Positions 18,122 to 26,718 of a stretch of DNA of 42,110 nucleotides are shown here, one piece after another. Position 1 is the stretch's first letter. Every line of letters starts with the position of its first letter. The DNA comes from Prochlorococcus sp. AH-736-N03. GTDB taxonomy: Bacteria; Cyanobacteriota; Cyanobacteriia; PCC-6307; Cyanobiaceae. The notes under the pieces are model-generated. The model had not been told where the DNA came from. It worked only from the letters and a program-made list of their open reading frames with translations, and searched no databases. The translations under genes and the position numbers were made by a program. Location of the stretch: assembly GCA_028140765.1 (NCBI GenBank), contig JAOIOX010000005.1:1-42110 (forward strand), written 5' to 3'.

Positions 18122-18328
18122 CTCAAATTTTTTATAAAAAAACTTTGCACTTATTATTGATACTATCGCTGTAATTGTGAAAGTAAGATACTGATATATG
18201 CTTCCCTCTAAGTAAATTTTATTTTTATAAAGAGGATAATCAATGAAAGAGCCTAATGTTCCCCAAATTATTACCCATACAGATACATATAGGATTGCTT
18301 TTATTGGATTAGATTTTTTTTCTTCCAT
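18116..18328 (-). CDS. Small two-helix membrane protein, unknown
   Basis: A 70-residue protein with two hydrophobic helices (about residues 10-28, ILYVSVWVIIWGTLGSF, and about 45-62, QYLTFTITAIVSIISA), a charged N-terminus MEEKKSNPIK and a basic C-terminus KFFYKKFEL. The pattern is typical of small conserved cyanobacterial membrane proteins, but I cannot name the family. It begins two bases after the stop of the hli gene on the same strand, so the two are probably cotranscribed. That would tie it loosely to photosystem or thylakoid stress responses, as inference. Confidence 0.6.
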   Translation of the reverse strand: MEEKKSNPIKAILYVSVWVIIWGTLGSFIDYPLYKNKIYLEGSIYQYLTFTITAIVSIISAKFFYKKFEL

Positions 18329-18330
18329 TT

Positions 18331-18576
18331 TTAATTAATACCAAAAATTGAAGAAGTCACAGGTCTGCCGCTAAAAACCAACTCGGTTAATATCAACATT
18401 AAGAATCCAATCATAGCTGCTCTACCATTCACAAGCTCGGCACTGCTATTGAATCCAAAAACATTCTTTACTTCATCCCCCTGATTGTCTACCCATTTTG
18501 AGTATTCATTATTACTTGAAGATGTATTAGTAAAATCATCATTTTGATTTTCCATTGGAGAGTCTTTTTCTTGCAT
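18331..18576 (-). CDS. hli: High-light-inducible protein (Hli/HLIP)
   Basis: An 81-residue one-helix member of the chlorophyll a/b-binding superfamily. The single membrane helix carries the family motif ELVNGRAAMIGFLML, with E47, N50 and R52 as pigment-binding and ion-pair residues. These proteins bind chlorophyll and carotenoid and protect photosystem assembly under high light; they are abundant in high-light Prochlorococcus. The N-terminal 40 residues are polar and variable. ATG at 18576 is taken; an in-frame ATG at 18555 is an equally possible start. A two-residue-repeat-rich N-terminus (NTSSSNN) has no evident function. The small two-helix protein follows directly. Confidence 0.92.
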   Translation of the reverse strand: MQEKDSPMENQNDDFTNTSSSNNEYSKWVDNQGDEVKNVFGFNSSAELVNGRAAMIGFLMLILTELVFSGRPVTSSIFGIN

Positions 18577-18620
18577 TTAATTTTTTGATTTATTCTAATA
18601 ATTTTTAAACTAATTTATTA

Positions 18621-19646
18621 TTAAACAAAACCCGAGATTATAAAAAAAATTAAGGCAAAAATTATTATCCATAAAAATTGTAATCTCAAAATTAATTGAC
18701 AAATTAATTTGATTTTTTCTTTAGTGCAATTACCTCCAGTCTCATTAATTATTGGCTTTTCAATAATTTCATTTTTATATTTACTTTTACCTCCCAATTT
18801 AATTCCGGAAATATAGGCAAATATAGCTTCTGAAATCCCAGCATTAGGCGAATCATATTTTTTACCATCGAGATAACTTTTTTTTATGATTAATCCATAC
18901 TCATAAACTTTGGAGCTAACTAAAGGTAACGTGATTAAAACTAATCTTGAAGGAACAAACGTAAAAATATCTTCGATTTTTGCACTGAAAAAACCCAAAT
19001 ATCTAAAATAATCATATTTGTAACCTATCATTGAATCTAAAGTACTTATGGCTTTATAAGTAAAACCAAGTGACAAAGGACCTGGTAGAAAAATTGAAAG
19101 CTTCATAAAAATAATTCCAATAAAAATCCAAAATAATGGCCCAAATATTCCATCAACAGAATTTTCGGTAAGACTCTCGGTACTTGATCTCAAGAGATGT
19201 TTTATAGAAGATGACCTTACATCCCTACTTACTATTCTTTGTACCTTCTCTTTGATTATTTTCTTATTTTGGTTATTAATTTCCTTGCGTTCTATTAGCT
19301 CTGCAATCTCTTCCACACTTGAAATAAGTCCCTTTGTTGCAATACAACTTGAAAGCCCAAAAAAAATTAACAATCCAACAAAAAAATGATTTCTTGATTG
19401 CACATAACTTATTTCTATCAATTTTCCTAAACCATAACTCATTCCAATAGTGGATATAGCTACGAATAAACCACCCCAAAACAATATATCTTTATTTTTT
19501 CCAAAATTATTTATTAAGTAATCAGATATTTTTTTTATGTAAAAGCCAATTACTTGAACAGGGTGTATTAAGAATCTTGGATCGCCAATCAATAAATCAA
19601 AACCAATCGATCCAAGAAATAGTAAAAATAAATTTATTTCAGCCAA
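18621..19646 (-). CDS. cobD: Adenosylcobinamide-phosphate synthase (CobD/CbiB)
   Basis: An inner-membrane enzyme of (pseudo)cobalamin synthesis that attaches the aminopropanol arm to adenosylcobyric acid. Landmarks: the N-terminal [18 protein letters not shown], the segment [27 protein letters not shown] matching the family's R(D/V)...ESLAEN..DG, and [21 protein letters not shown]. Several hydrophobic helices fit a polytopic protein. The start appears to be TTG at 19646, inside the last codons of ilvC (13-base overlap, different frame); no in-frame ATG is available nearby. At 341 residues the length is normal. The overlap suggests coupling to ilvC translation. Confidence 0.92.
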   Translation of the reverse strand: MAEINLFLLFLGSIGFDLLIGDPRFLIHPVQVIGFYIKKISDYLINNFGKNKDILFWGGLFVAISTIGMSYGLGKLIEISYVQSRNHFFVGLLIFFGLSSCIATKGLISSVEEIAELIERKEINNQNKKIIKEKVQRIVSRDVRSSSIKHLLRSSTESLTENSVDGIFGPLFWIFIGIIFMKLSIFLPGPLSLGFTYKAISTLDSMIGYKYDYFRYLGFFSAKIEDIFTFVPSRLVLITLPLVSSKVYEYGLIIKKSYLDGKKYDSPNAGISEAIFAYISGIKLGGKSKYKNEIIEKPIINETGGNCTKEKIKLICQLILRLQFLWIIIFALIFFIISGFV

Positions 19647-20623
19647 CTGAACATCGAGCGCAGACCTTTACCCACTTTCTCAATTTCATGTTTTGAGTTC
19701 TCTTCTCTTAGTTTTGTCATTAAGGGTTTGTTTTTATCGCATTCTTCCACAAAATTCTTAGCGAAAGTTCCATCTTGAATATCCTTTAGAATTTTCTGCA
19801 TTTCTTTCTTTGTATCACTATTAATAAGTCTTTTACCACTTACATAATCTCCATATTCTGCAGTATTTGAAATGGAATCTCTCATTTGAGATAAGCCTCC
19901 CTTCACCATTAAATCAACAATAAGTTTAACTTCATGTAAGCATTCGAAGTAAGCAAGTTCGGGCTGATAGCCTGCCTCTACAAGTGTTTCGAAGCCCGAT
20001 TTGACGAGCTCTGATAATCCTCCGCATAAAACTGCTTGTTCCCCAAATAAATCAGTCTCTGTTTCTTCTTTGAAGTTTGTTTCAAGGATCCCAGCTCTCG
20101 TTCCGCCAATCCCTTTAGCGTAAGCCATCGCCAATGATCTTGCATTTCCGGAAGAATCCTGCTCTACTGCAAACAATGCTGGAACTCCTTGTCCATTCTG
20201 ATATTCCCAACGAACAGTGTGTCCAGGTCCTTTTGGGGCAATCATTACAACATCCACAAAACTAGGAGGTTTAATAAGTCCGAATCTTATATTGAAGCCA
20301 TGAGCAAAACTTAATACCTTTCCTTCTTTTAAGTTTGGTTCTATTTCTTTAAGGTAAACATCTTTCTGAAACTCATCTGGGAGGAGAATCATAATCCAGT
20401 CTGCTTTTTCGCAAGCTTCAGAAACGCTAAATACTTGTAGACCATCGCTAATAGCTTTGCTTTCAGACTTACTTCCTTTATATAATCCAACAATTACATC
20501 CATTCCGCTATCTTTAAGGTTTAGGGCATGTGCATGACCTTGTGAACCATATCCAATAATCGCGATTGTTTTATTATTTAAAAGACTTAGATCTGCATCT
20601 GTGTCGTAAAAGAGTTGGGTCAT
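19634..20623 (-). CDS. ilvC: Ketol-acid reductoisomerase
   Basis: It isomerises and reduces acetohydroxy acids in valine, leucine and isoleucine synthesis using NADPH and Mg2+. The N-terminal Rossmann motif is [13 protein letters not shown] (about 24-36), followed by a KGSKS phosphate-binding loop. The catalytic region includes [16 protein letters not shown] with metal-binding Asp and Glu, and the C-terminal [12 protein letters not shown]. The 329-residue length is the class I (short) form. It lies between clpP and cobD on the same strand, with a 110-base AT-rich spacer upstream that could hold its own promoter. Confidence 0.97.
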   Translation of the reverse strand: MTQLFYDTDADLSLLNNKTIAIIGYGSQGHAHALNLKDSGMDVIVGLYKGSKSESKAISDGLQVFSVSEACEKADWIMILLPDEFQKDVYLKEIEPNLKEGKVLSFAHGFNIRFGLIKPPSFVDVVMIAPKGPGHTVRWEYQNGQGVPALFAVEQDSSGNARSLAMAYAKGIGGTRAGILETNFKEETETDLFGEQAVLCGGLSELVKSGFETLVEAGYQPELAYFECLHEVKLIVDLMVKGGLSQMRDSISNTAEYGDYVSGKRLINSDTKKEMQKILKDIQDGTFAKNFVEECDKNKPLMTKLREENSKHEIEKVGKGLRSMFSWLK

Positions 20624-20693
20624 TAGTTGTAACTTCTTTGCATTTGATAATTAATATTTTAGACATTAAAGGTGTAAATAAACCAAAAAATTA

Positions 20694-20715
20694 TTAATTT
20701 AAAAATTTAAATTAA
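20694..20715. repeat. Perfect AT-only inverted repeat between clpP and ilvC
   Basis: TTAATTTAAA, two bases, then TTTAAATTAA: a 10-base perfect inverted repeat in the 110-base spacer between the clpP stop and the ilvC start. With a two-base centre and no GC pairs it is a weak hairpin. It may be a poor terminator for clpP or chance in AT-rich DNA. Confidence 0.35.
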
Positions 20716-20733
20716 AATATTTATTTAGAAAAT

Positions 20734-21345
20734 TTAAGACTGATTTGCTTCGCTTGGATGTGTGATCACTCTATCGATTAAGCCATAGTTTTTTGCTTCT
20801 TCCGCACTTAGAAAATAATCTCTATCAGTATCCTTTTCAATTTTTTCAAATGATTGGCCTGTCATATCTGCCATAGACATATTTAACATATCTTTAATTC
20901 TTAAAATTTCCTTAGCTTCTATTTCAATATCGCTTGCTTGACGTTGAGAAGTTCCTCCTAAAGGTTGATGAATCATTATTCTGCTATGAGGCAAAGCAAC
21001 TCGTTTACCTTTTGTGCCAGCAGCCAATAGAAACGCTCCCATTGAGGCTGCGAGGCCTACGCATATAGTTACTACATCACTTTTTACGTATTTGATAGTG
21101 TCATATATAGCCAAGCCAGCAGTAACTGATCCTCCTGGGCTGTTTATATATAAATAGATAGGTTTGGAATTATCATCAGAATCGAGATAAAGCATTTGTG
21201 CAACAAGGCTATTAGCAATTCCATCATTCACTTCCTGTCCAAGAAAAAGAATTCTTTCAACACCTAGTCTTGTATAAATGTCAACCCACCTTTCGTATTG
21301 ACTTCCTGGAAGTCTATAAGGCACGCTTGGAGTTCCTATTGGCAT
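20734..21345 (-). CDS. clpP: ATP-dependent Clp protease proteolytic subunit ClpP
   Basis: A 203-residue serine protease subunit of the Clp machine. The catalytic Ser is S101 in [14 protein letters not shown] and the catalytic His is H126 in [11 protein letters not shown]; the Asp lies in the DTDRDYF segment. Its partner gene immediately upstream encodes a ClpP-like protein lacking the catalytic Ser, the cyanobacterial clpR-clpP3 arrangement. In Synechococcus these two form a mixed ClpP3/R core that works with ClpC, which is family knowledge rather than something seen here. The gap to clpR is 24 bases. Confidence 0.96.
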   Translation of the reverse strand: MPIGTPSVPYRLPGSQYERWVDIYTRLGVERILFLGQEVNDGIANSLVAQMLYLDSDDNSKPIYLYINSPGGSVTAGLAIYDTIKYVKSDVVTICVGLAASMGAFLLAAGTKGKRVALPHSRIMIHQPLGGTSQRQASDIEIEAKEILRIKDMLNMSMADMTGQSFEKIEKDTDRDYFLSAEEAKNYGLIDRVITHPSEANQS

Positions 21346-21369
21346 AATTTTAAAATAGTTTTGTGATGG

Positions 21370-22041
21370 TTAAATTTTATTTGGTAAATCTTTTTGACTT
21401 GTGAGTATTCTATCGATAACTCCATAATCTAGGGCTTCTTGGGGGTTGAGATAACTCATCCTGTCAGAGTCTTTTGAGAGTTCTTCGATAGTCTTTCCAG
21501 TATTACAAGATAGAATCTCCAGCATTGATTTTTTATTTTTCAAAACTTCTTCAGCTCTAATTTGGATATCGGTTGCTTGACCTCTTGCACCGCTTATAGG
21601 TTGATGTAAAACAATAGAAGCATGTGGAAGAGCCGCCCTTTGTCCCTTAGTGCCAGATGAAAGGATAACTGCAGCAGTCCCCATTGCTTGTCCGATACAT
21701 ATTGTGTGTACTGGAGGTTTGATGTAGCTTATCGTATCGCAGATAGCGAAAGCTTCTGTTTCAAAACCAACGGCGTCACCAGTGTACCAACTTGTTCCTG
21801 TTGAATTGATGTAGAAATAGATTGGTTTTTCTGGATCCTCAAACTCTAGGTAAAGAAGTTGAGCAATGATTAGCTCAGTAACATCCATTCCTAGTTGTCT
21901 TTTTGCATCATCATCTGAAAATAATGGTAAACCAAGATAAACAATTCGCTCTTTTAGTAAAAGAGAGGGAAGATCAGGGGGCGGAGTCCTCATAACGGTG
22001 TTTTCGCCGTAATAAGGAGCAGATACAGTCATTTGTATCAC
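21370..22041 (-). CDS. clpR: ClpR, catalytically degenerate Clp subunit
   Basis: A 223-residue ClpP paralogue. Aligned by eye with the adjacent ClpP, CIGQAMGTAAVILSSG replaces [16 protein letters not shown], putting Gly121 where the catalytic Ser should be; the His (H146 in SIVLHQPISGA) is kept. It also has a Trp/Tyr-containing insertion (TGTSWYTGDAVGFETEA, about 81-97) absent from ClpP. These are marks of cyanobacterial ClpR, a structural subunit of the ClpP3/R ring. It lies upstream of clpP with a 24-base gap and 31 bases after the PIN-TRAM gene, so all three are likely one transcript. Confidence 0.93.
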   Translation of the reverse strand: MIQMTVSAPYYGENTVMRTPPPDLPSLLLKERIVYLGLPLFSDDDAKRQLGMDVTELIIAQLLYLEFEDPEKPIYFYINSTGTSWYTGDAVGFETEAFAICDTISYIKPPVHTICIGQAMGTAAVILSSGTKGQRAALPHASIVLHQPISGARGQATDIQIRAEEVLKNKKSMLEILSCNTGKTIEELSKDSDRMSYLNPQEALDYGVIDRILTSQKDLPNKI

Positions 22042-22072
22042 GAAATTAAGATTGAACTGATTCTAGCTAGAT

Positions 22073-23182
22073 TTAGCCCTGTGTCGCTGGTGATTTAAAA
22101 GATTTGTTTGACTCAGGATTATTTATTAGTTTTCCAAAGACCATTCTTCCAGTGGGAGTTTGTAATGCTCCTGTTATTACGATATCTAATCTGCTTCCTA
22201 CAAAATTCTTCGCCTCATCAATAACAACCATTGTTCCGTCATCTAAATATCCAATACCTTGCATTTTTTCTTTGCCTTCTCTGACAATTTTTATATTAAG
22301 TGATTCTCCTGGTTGTACTTCTGGCCTTAAAGCAATAACCAAATCACTCAAATTCATAACTTTTAATTCTTTAACTTCAGCAATCTGAGAAAGATTATAA
22401 TCAGCTGTAATTAAAGTTCCTGTCATATCCTCAGTGATCTTCAAGAGTTTTTCATCTACCCCATTACCTTCATACTTTGTTGGGTTTATTACAAGTCTTC
22501 TCCCATATAAATCTCTTAATTCTTTTAATAACTTAAGGCCTCGTCTCCCTTTCGACCTTTTTTCATTACTGCTTGAATCAGCTAAAGTTTGTAATTCGTC
22601 AATTACGCTTTGAGCAACAATTAATTGTCCTTCCAATAATCCGCAACTTAATAGGCCATTGATTCTTCCATCAATAATTACACTCGTATCAAGAATTTTT
22701 GGACTTGCAGCAGGGAGGATACCTTCATTAACTAGATATGCATCAGTATTATTTGGATTAAATAATCTCAATAATGTCCTTCCATGGGTATCTGCTAACT
22801 TATAACCAAGCACACCAAAGAAAATGTTGCTTAATATAGCTGCCAAGGGTTTTGCGAAAAAAACTTCTCTAGGGAAGGGAATTAATAGTATTGGAGCAAG
22901 TAGGAGATTCGCAACAAGTAATCCTAAAATTAATCCAACAGACCTACTTATTAGTAAGTCCGTTGGCATTGTTCTTATTTGATCAAGAAACGTTTTTCTA
23001 AGTTTAAGAAATACAAAACCAGCTGCTAATCCTACAAAAAAACCAATTATTGCTAAAACAATTCTAAAACCTTCTACATTGGATACCTGTTTGAGTATGT
23101 CTACTGGCAATAAATCAACCCCAAGCCATCCTGAAGCAGCCCCAGACAATACAAATAAAATTAATACTAAGATATCTGTCAT
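22073..23182 (-). CDS. Membrane-anchored PIN-TRAM domain protein (YacL-like)
   Basis: A 369-residue protein with about four N-terminal membrane helices (residues about 1-140). A PIN ribonuclease-like domain follows, beginning ILDTSVIIDGRI (about 163), with acidic residues in VIDELQTLAD and LITADYNLS. A C-terminal TRAM RNA-binding domain follows (QPGESLNIKIVREGKEK, GRMVFGKLI). The architecture matches Bacillus YacL and its cyanobacterial homologues. RNase activity and targets are not established from sequence. It heads the PIN-TRAM, clpR, clpP run and is divergent from hemW across a 96-base spacer with an inverted repeat. Confidence 0.85.
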   Translation of the reverse strand: MTDILVLILFVLSGAASGWLGVDLLPVDILKQVSNVEGFRIVLAIIGFFVGLAAGFVFLKLRKTFLDQIRTMPTDLLISRSVGLILGLLVANLLLAPILLIPFPREVFFAKPLAAILSNIFFGVLGYKLADTHGRTLLRLFNPNNTDAYLVNEGILPAASPKILDTSVIIDGRINGLLSCGLLEGQLIVAQSVIDELQTLADSSSNEKRSKGRRGLKLLKELRDLYGRRLVINPTKYEGNGVDEKLLKITEDMTGTLITADYNLSQIAEVKELKVMNLSDLVIALRPEVQPGESLNIKIVREGKEKMQGIGYLDDGTMVVIDEAKNFVGSRLDIVITGALQTPTGRMVFGKLINNPESNKSFKSPATQG

Positions 23183-23217
23183 ATCTATAATCTACTAGGA
23201 TTTATTAATTGAGTAAA

Positions 23218-23244
23218 TAAGGATCTTATTTTTTTCGATCCTTA
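23218..23244. repeat. Inverted repeat in the PIN-TRAM/hemW divergent spacer
   Basis: TAAGGATC (23218-23225) and GATCCTTA (23237-23244) form a perfect 8-base inverted repeat around an 11-base T-rich centre. It lies in the only spacer serving two divergent genes, 35 bases before the hemW ATG. It may be an operator or a hairpin in the hemW leader; no regulator is implied by the sequence. Confidence 0.4.
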
Positions 23245-23278
23245 ATACGTTTTTGGAGCTTAAAAATGAATTTATATT

Positions 23279-24502
23279 ATGAATAAGTTTCCAAGAAGTG
23301 CTTATGTGCACATTCCTTTTTGCCACAGAAGGTGTTTTTATTGTGATTTTGCAGTTATTCCATTAGGAAACAAAGTTGAAACTTTAAAAGGTTATGGAAG
23401 CAAAACTGTTCAAGATTATTTGCAATTTTTACATAAAGAAATACTGTCAATTAGGCATAAATCACCTCTATCGACAATTTATATAGGAGGTGGCACACCA
23501 TCAATATTAGATCCAACCCAAATCAAAGAATTAATTGATCTTTTTAGAGAAAATTATGGAATTGACTATGGTGCTGAAATCACTATGGAGGTTGATCCAG
23601 CTAGTTTTACTCAAGATGATCTTTTTGGATTCATAAATGCTGGGATAAATAGATTTAGTCTAGGAGTACAAAGTTTTAATAATCAGATACTTCAAAAGTC
23701 AGGAAGACGCCATTCTAGAGAAGATGCAGAAAAATCTTGTTTATGGTTAAAGAGAGAATTTGATTCTGGGTTAATAAAAAGCTGGAGTTTAGATTTAATT
23801 CAAAACTTGCCACTTAGTGGATTTAAAGAATGGCAAGATGACTTAAAAAAAGCAATAACATTTTCACCACCGCATCTATCTATTTACGATTTAAATATTG
23901 AAAATGGCACTGTTTTTAAAAAATTAGTAAGTTTAGGAAAATTAAAACTACCAAGTGAAGAAGAAGCTTTTCAAAACAGTAAATCAACCCATTTAATTTT
24001 AAAAAACTCAGGTTATTCAAGATATGAAATCTCAAATTATTGCCTTCCGCGACATCAATCTAGACATAATAGAGTTTATTGGAGTGGTTTAGGTTGGTGG
24101 AGTTTTGGTCAAGGTTCAACTAGTTCGCCTTGGGGGGAAAAATTTACTAGGCCAAGAGTTAGCAAAGAATATAAACAATGGGTAATTAGACAATATGAAC
24201 TTAATTTAGATTCATCCCTAACTAATAAGACGTTTGTCTATGAAGAACTTGATGAAAAAATAATGTTGGGATTAAGACTCAAAGAGGGTGTAGACCTAAA
24301 GGAGGTGTTTAAAGAACAAAACTGGGAAAACAAAAAATTTGAAAGCAACTTCAGTAAATTACTTGAAAAATGGGAAAGATTTCTTGAAAGTGGACTATTA
24401 GTAAGAAAGGGGAATAGATTCTTTTTAAGTGAGCCTAATGGTATGGAACTAAGCAATCAAGTTCTTGTTTCTATGTTTAGTTGGTGGGATGAGATTAATT
24501 AA
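23279..24502 (+). CDS. hemW: Radical SAM heme chaperone HemW
   Basis: A 407-residue radical SAM protein of the HemN/HemW family. Cys15, Cys19 and Cys22 in FCHRRCFYCDF bind the [4Fe-4S] cluster. The residue pattern CxxxCxxCDF lacks the extra Cys found in true coproporphyrinogen dehydrogenase HemN and marks HemW, a heme-binding chaperone. Other landmarks are IYIGGGTPSILDP with the SAM-binding GGGTP, GINRFSLGVQSFN, and the C-terminal HemN-type domain (KIMLGLRLKEGVDL). The 3' end overlaps convergent panB by eight bases. Many databases call such proteins coproporphyrinogen III oxidase; I prefer HemW. Confidence 0.9.
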   Translation: MNKFPRSAYVHIPFCHRRCFYCDFAVIPLGNKVETLKGYGSKTVQDYLQFLHKEILSIRHKSPLSTIYIGGGTPSILDPTQIKELIDLFRENYGIDYGAEITMEVDPASFTQDDLFGFINAGINRFSLGVQSFNNQILQKSGRRHSREDAEKSCLWLKREFDSGLIKSWSLDLIQNLPLSGFKEWQDDLKKAITFSPPHLSIYDLNIENGTVFKKLVSLGKLKLPSEEEAFQNSKSTHLILKNSGYSRYEISNYCLPRHQSRHNRVYWSGLGWWSFGQGSTSSPWGEKFTRPRVSKEYKQWVIRQYELNLDSSLTNKTFVYEELDEKIMLGLRLKEGVDLKEVFKEQNWENKKFESNFSKLLEKWERFLESGLLVRKGNRFFLSEPNGMELSNQVLVSMFSWWDEIN

Positions 24503-25268
24503 GTCTTTCAGAGTCTACCCATTCTTTTAATTTATCCTCAAATAATTTCTTTCCTTGGATAATCGGTTGGCAAAAGGGTGGTTGATCATCATTGAGGCCT
24601 AACAAATCTGCAGTAACTCTTACTTGCCCATCGCAATAATTTCCTGCACCGATACCTATTATGGGAATTGTTAAAGAATTTTGTATTTCTTTAGCAAGCA
24701 AATCAGGAATATGTTCAAGAACTATTGAAAAACATCCTAATTCTTCGAGAATTAAAGCCTCTTTCTTAATTTTTTCTTGGCTTGCTAAGCTCTCTCCTTG
24801 TTTTTTAAATCCAATATTTAGATAGCTTTGTGGTGTAAGACCTATATGACCCATAACAGGGATTCCCATTCTTATTAATCTAGAAATAACTTTTTGTATT
24901 TCTGGTTCAGCCCCTTCTACTTTTACAGCTTTTGCATACGTGCTCTGAATTATTTTTCCTGCATACTCAACAGCTTTATCCTCACCACATTGGTAAGTCA
25001 GAAAAGGCATATCTGAAACGACTAAGGGTTGTTCCTCAATCTTCTTCTTAAATCCTCTTGAAACAGCATTAGTATGATGAATTATGTTTTCTAAAGTTAA
25101 TGGCAATGTAGATTTGTATCCTAAGCAGACCATTGCTAGTGAATCTCCTACTAGTACGAGATCAACATTTGCTTGTTCTGCAATAGATCCTGATATTGAG
25201 TCCCATGCAGTCAGTGCAATGATTTTGCGAGATTTTTTTTTATAATAAACTAGGTCTGAAGGTAACAT
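24495..25268 (-). CDS. panB: 3-methyl-2-oxobutanoate hydroxymethyltransferase
   Basis: It transfers a hydroxymethyl group from methylene-tetrahydrofolate to ketoisovalerate, making ketopantoate for pantothenate and CoA. Family landmarks: ALTAWDSISGSIAEQANVD (the usual TAYD becomes TAWD), LVGDSLAMVCLGYKSTLP, VKVEGAEPE, GHIGLTPQS, and PIIGIGAGNYCDGQV. The 257-residue length is normal. Its substrate comes from the branched-chain pathway in which ilvC acts, though they are not adjacent. It is divergent from the SRP RNA gene and overlaps hemW at its 3' end. Confidence 0.95.
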   Translation of the reverse strand: MLPSDLVYYKKKSRKIIALTAWDSISGSIAEQANVDLVLVGDSLAMVCLGYKSTLPLTLENIIHHTNAVSRGFKKKIEEQPLVVSDMPFLTYQCGEDKAVEYAGKIIQSTYAKAVKVEGAEPEIQKVISRLIRMGIPVMGHIGLTPQSYLNIGFKKQGESLASQEKIKKEALILEELGCFSIVLEHIPDLLAKEIQNSLTIPIIGIGAGNYCDGQVRVTADLLGLNDDQPPFCQPIIQGKKLFEDKLKEWVDSERLN

Positions 25269-25303
25269 AATAAATTTATGTATCTTTTTTAATCAAGAAT
25301 TGC

Positions 25304-25309
25304 TAGTAT
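25304..25309 (+). promoter_or_regulatory. Candidate -10 box of the SRP RNA gene
   Basis: TAGTAT lies six bases before the inferred 5' end of the SRP RNA at 25315, as expected for a -10 element. No clear -35 is seen upstream. Confidence 0.35.
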
Positions 25310-25314
25310 GTTTT

Positions 25315-25410
25315 TGACTCGGCCTTTCGCGGTTTTAACGCCTAAACCTGGTCAGGACCGGAAGGTAGCAGCCACAAGGGATGCTTGAGGCAGGCGAGAT
25401 AACCGAGTCA
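25315..25410 (+). ncRNA. ffs: Signal recognition particle RNA (4.5S type)
   Basis: A 96-base RNA gene closed by the perfect terminal helix TGACTCGG (25315-25322) with CCGAGTCA (25403-25410). The conserved apical domain is present: CAGGACCGGAAGGTAGCAGC, with the GGAA tetraloop and the asymmetric AGCAG side that binds Ffh. This is the short bacterial form without an Alu domain. It targets membrane and exported proteins with Ffh and FtsY. It lies between divergent panB and convergent ftsZ, 14 bases from the ftsZ stop. Confidence 0.95.
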
Positions 25411-25424
25411 CTCTATTTTACCGT

Positions 25425-26540
25425 TTAACCTATATCTTTTTTATTTTGCCTTAACCTCAAAAACTCAGGAATACTGGCTCCTGATTCTTTATTGTCGGAA
25501 TAATTATATAAAGGTTGATTAGATAATCTGTTTTTTATTCTTTGCTGGCTTAATGGCTGGGTTGTTTCAAATCCTGTAGCAATTACAGTAACTTGTATTT
25601 CCCCTTCCATCGCCTCATCGACCACAGCACCAACAATAATATTTGCCTCTTGATCAACAACATCATAAATAATTTCAGATGCGGAGGTCATGTCTTCTAA
25701 AGTCATGTCTTTACCACCAGTAATATTTATAACGCAGCCTTTAGCTCCATCAATCCTAGCTGCTTCTAATAAAGGACTATTCATTGCCGCCTGTGCTGCC
25801 TCTATAGCTCTCGATCTTCCTGAACCTATACCTATTCCTAGAAGAGCAGTGCCAGCTTCCGTCATAACTGATCTTACGTCTGCAAAATCAACATTAACTA
25901 ATCCTGGGCAAGTAATTATGTCACTTATGCCTTTGACACCCATCCTTAGAACATCATCTGCATTCCTGAATGCTTCTTGAAGGGGAGCTCCTGCGATAAC
26001 GTCTTTTAATCGGTCATTTGGAATAACTATCAGAGTATCCACGTTTTCAGCTAGTCTTGAGATCCCCTCCTCTGCTTGACGCATTCTTCTTTTCCCTTCA
26101 AAAGAAAATGGTTTGGTTACTATACCTACTGTTAAAGCCCCACTTTGTTTGGCTACTTCTGCGACAACCGGTGCTGCTCCAGTACCAGTTCCTCCGCCCA
26201 TTCCAGCGGCTATAAAAACTAGATCAGATCCCTCTAAAGCTTGTTGAAGCTCTTCTTTGGATTCTTCAGCTGCTTTTTGCCCAATACTTGGATTCCCACC
26301 AGCACCTAAACCTCTAGTGAGGTTTTGTCCGAGTTGTACTCTACTCTCCGCAGAAGATTGTAATAGGGCTTGAGCATCGGTATTGAGGACTCTAAATGAA
26401 ACACCTTCTAAATCACTATTTATCATTCTATTGACTGCATTACTACCACCACCACCTACACCAATAACTTCTATTTTGGCGCTTTGGCTTGGAAGGATTT
26501 CTCTCGATTGATCAAAGTTTGGATTGTTACCGAAGCTCAT
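25425..26540 (-). CDS. ftsZ: Cell division protein FtsZ
   Basis: The tubulin-like GTPase that forms the division ring. GTP-binding motifs are [12 protein letters not shown] near residue 27 and the tubulin signature [17 protein letters not shown] near 114; the T7 loop is [11 protein letters not shown] with its catalytic Asp. The 371 residues include a short N-terminal extension (about 20 residues, [13 protein letters not shown]) and a brief C-terminal tail ending in [11 protein letters not shown], the conserved partner-binding peptide. No ftsA is present, as in all cyanobacteria. ftsQ lies upstream across a 178-base spacer with two inverted repeats. Confidence 0.97.
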   Translation of the reverse strand: MSFGNNPNFDQSREILPSQSAKIEVIGVGGGGSNAVNRMINSDLEGVSFRVLNTDAQALLQSSAESRVQLGQNLTRGLGAGGNPSIGQKAAEESKEELQQALEGSDLVFIAAGMGGGTGTGAAPVVAEVAKQSGALTVGIVTKPFSFEGKRRMRQAEEGISRLAENVDTLIVIPNDRLKDVIAGAPLQEAFRNADDVLRMGVKGISDIITCPGLVNVDFADVRSVMTEAGTALLGIGIGSGRSRAIEAAQAAMNSPLLEAARIDGAKGCVINITGGKDMTLEDMTSASEIIYDVVDQEANIIVGAVVDEAMEGEIQVTVIATGFETTQPLSQQRIKNRLSNQPLYNYSDNKESGASIPEFLRLRQNKKDIG

Positions 26541-26609
26541 CTCTTAATAGGAATCTAATACTAGTATTGGATGCATTATGAACTTACTGAGCTCATCTGT
26601 AGGAATTTG

Positions 26610-26626
26610 TTTAGGAAAATCCTAAA
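26610..26626. repeat. Inverted repeat A in the ftsQ-ftsZ spacer
   Basis: TTTAGGA, three bases, TCCTAAA: a perfect 7-base hairpin with internal GC pairs. It lies 70 bases before the ftsZ start on the transcribed strand. It could be a transcript processing site, an attenuator or an operator. Confidence 0.4.
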
Positions 26627-26648
26627 AATATTTATTTATTAAATATTT
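26626..26648. repeat. Inverted repeat B in the ftsQ-ftsZ spacer
   Basis: AAATATTTA, five bases, TAAATATTT: a perfect 9-base AT-only inverted repeat that shares one base with repeat A. It is AT-rich enough to arise by chance, but the tandem arrangement is notable. Confidence 0.35.
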
Positions 26649-26718
26649 TGTTTGAATGCAAAACCCATATCAACACTACAATAATTAAAAAAAATTACTC
26701 AGAATCCTTTTTCAAATA

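Noticed and set aside
17943-18137. 64-codon plus-strand ORF
   Set aside because: It is out of frame with, and nested in, the better-supported ORF at 17864, and gives a composition-driven Ile/Thr-rich product.
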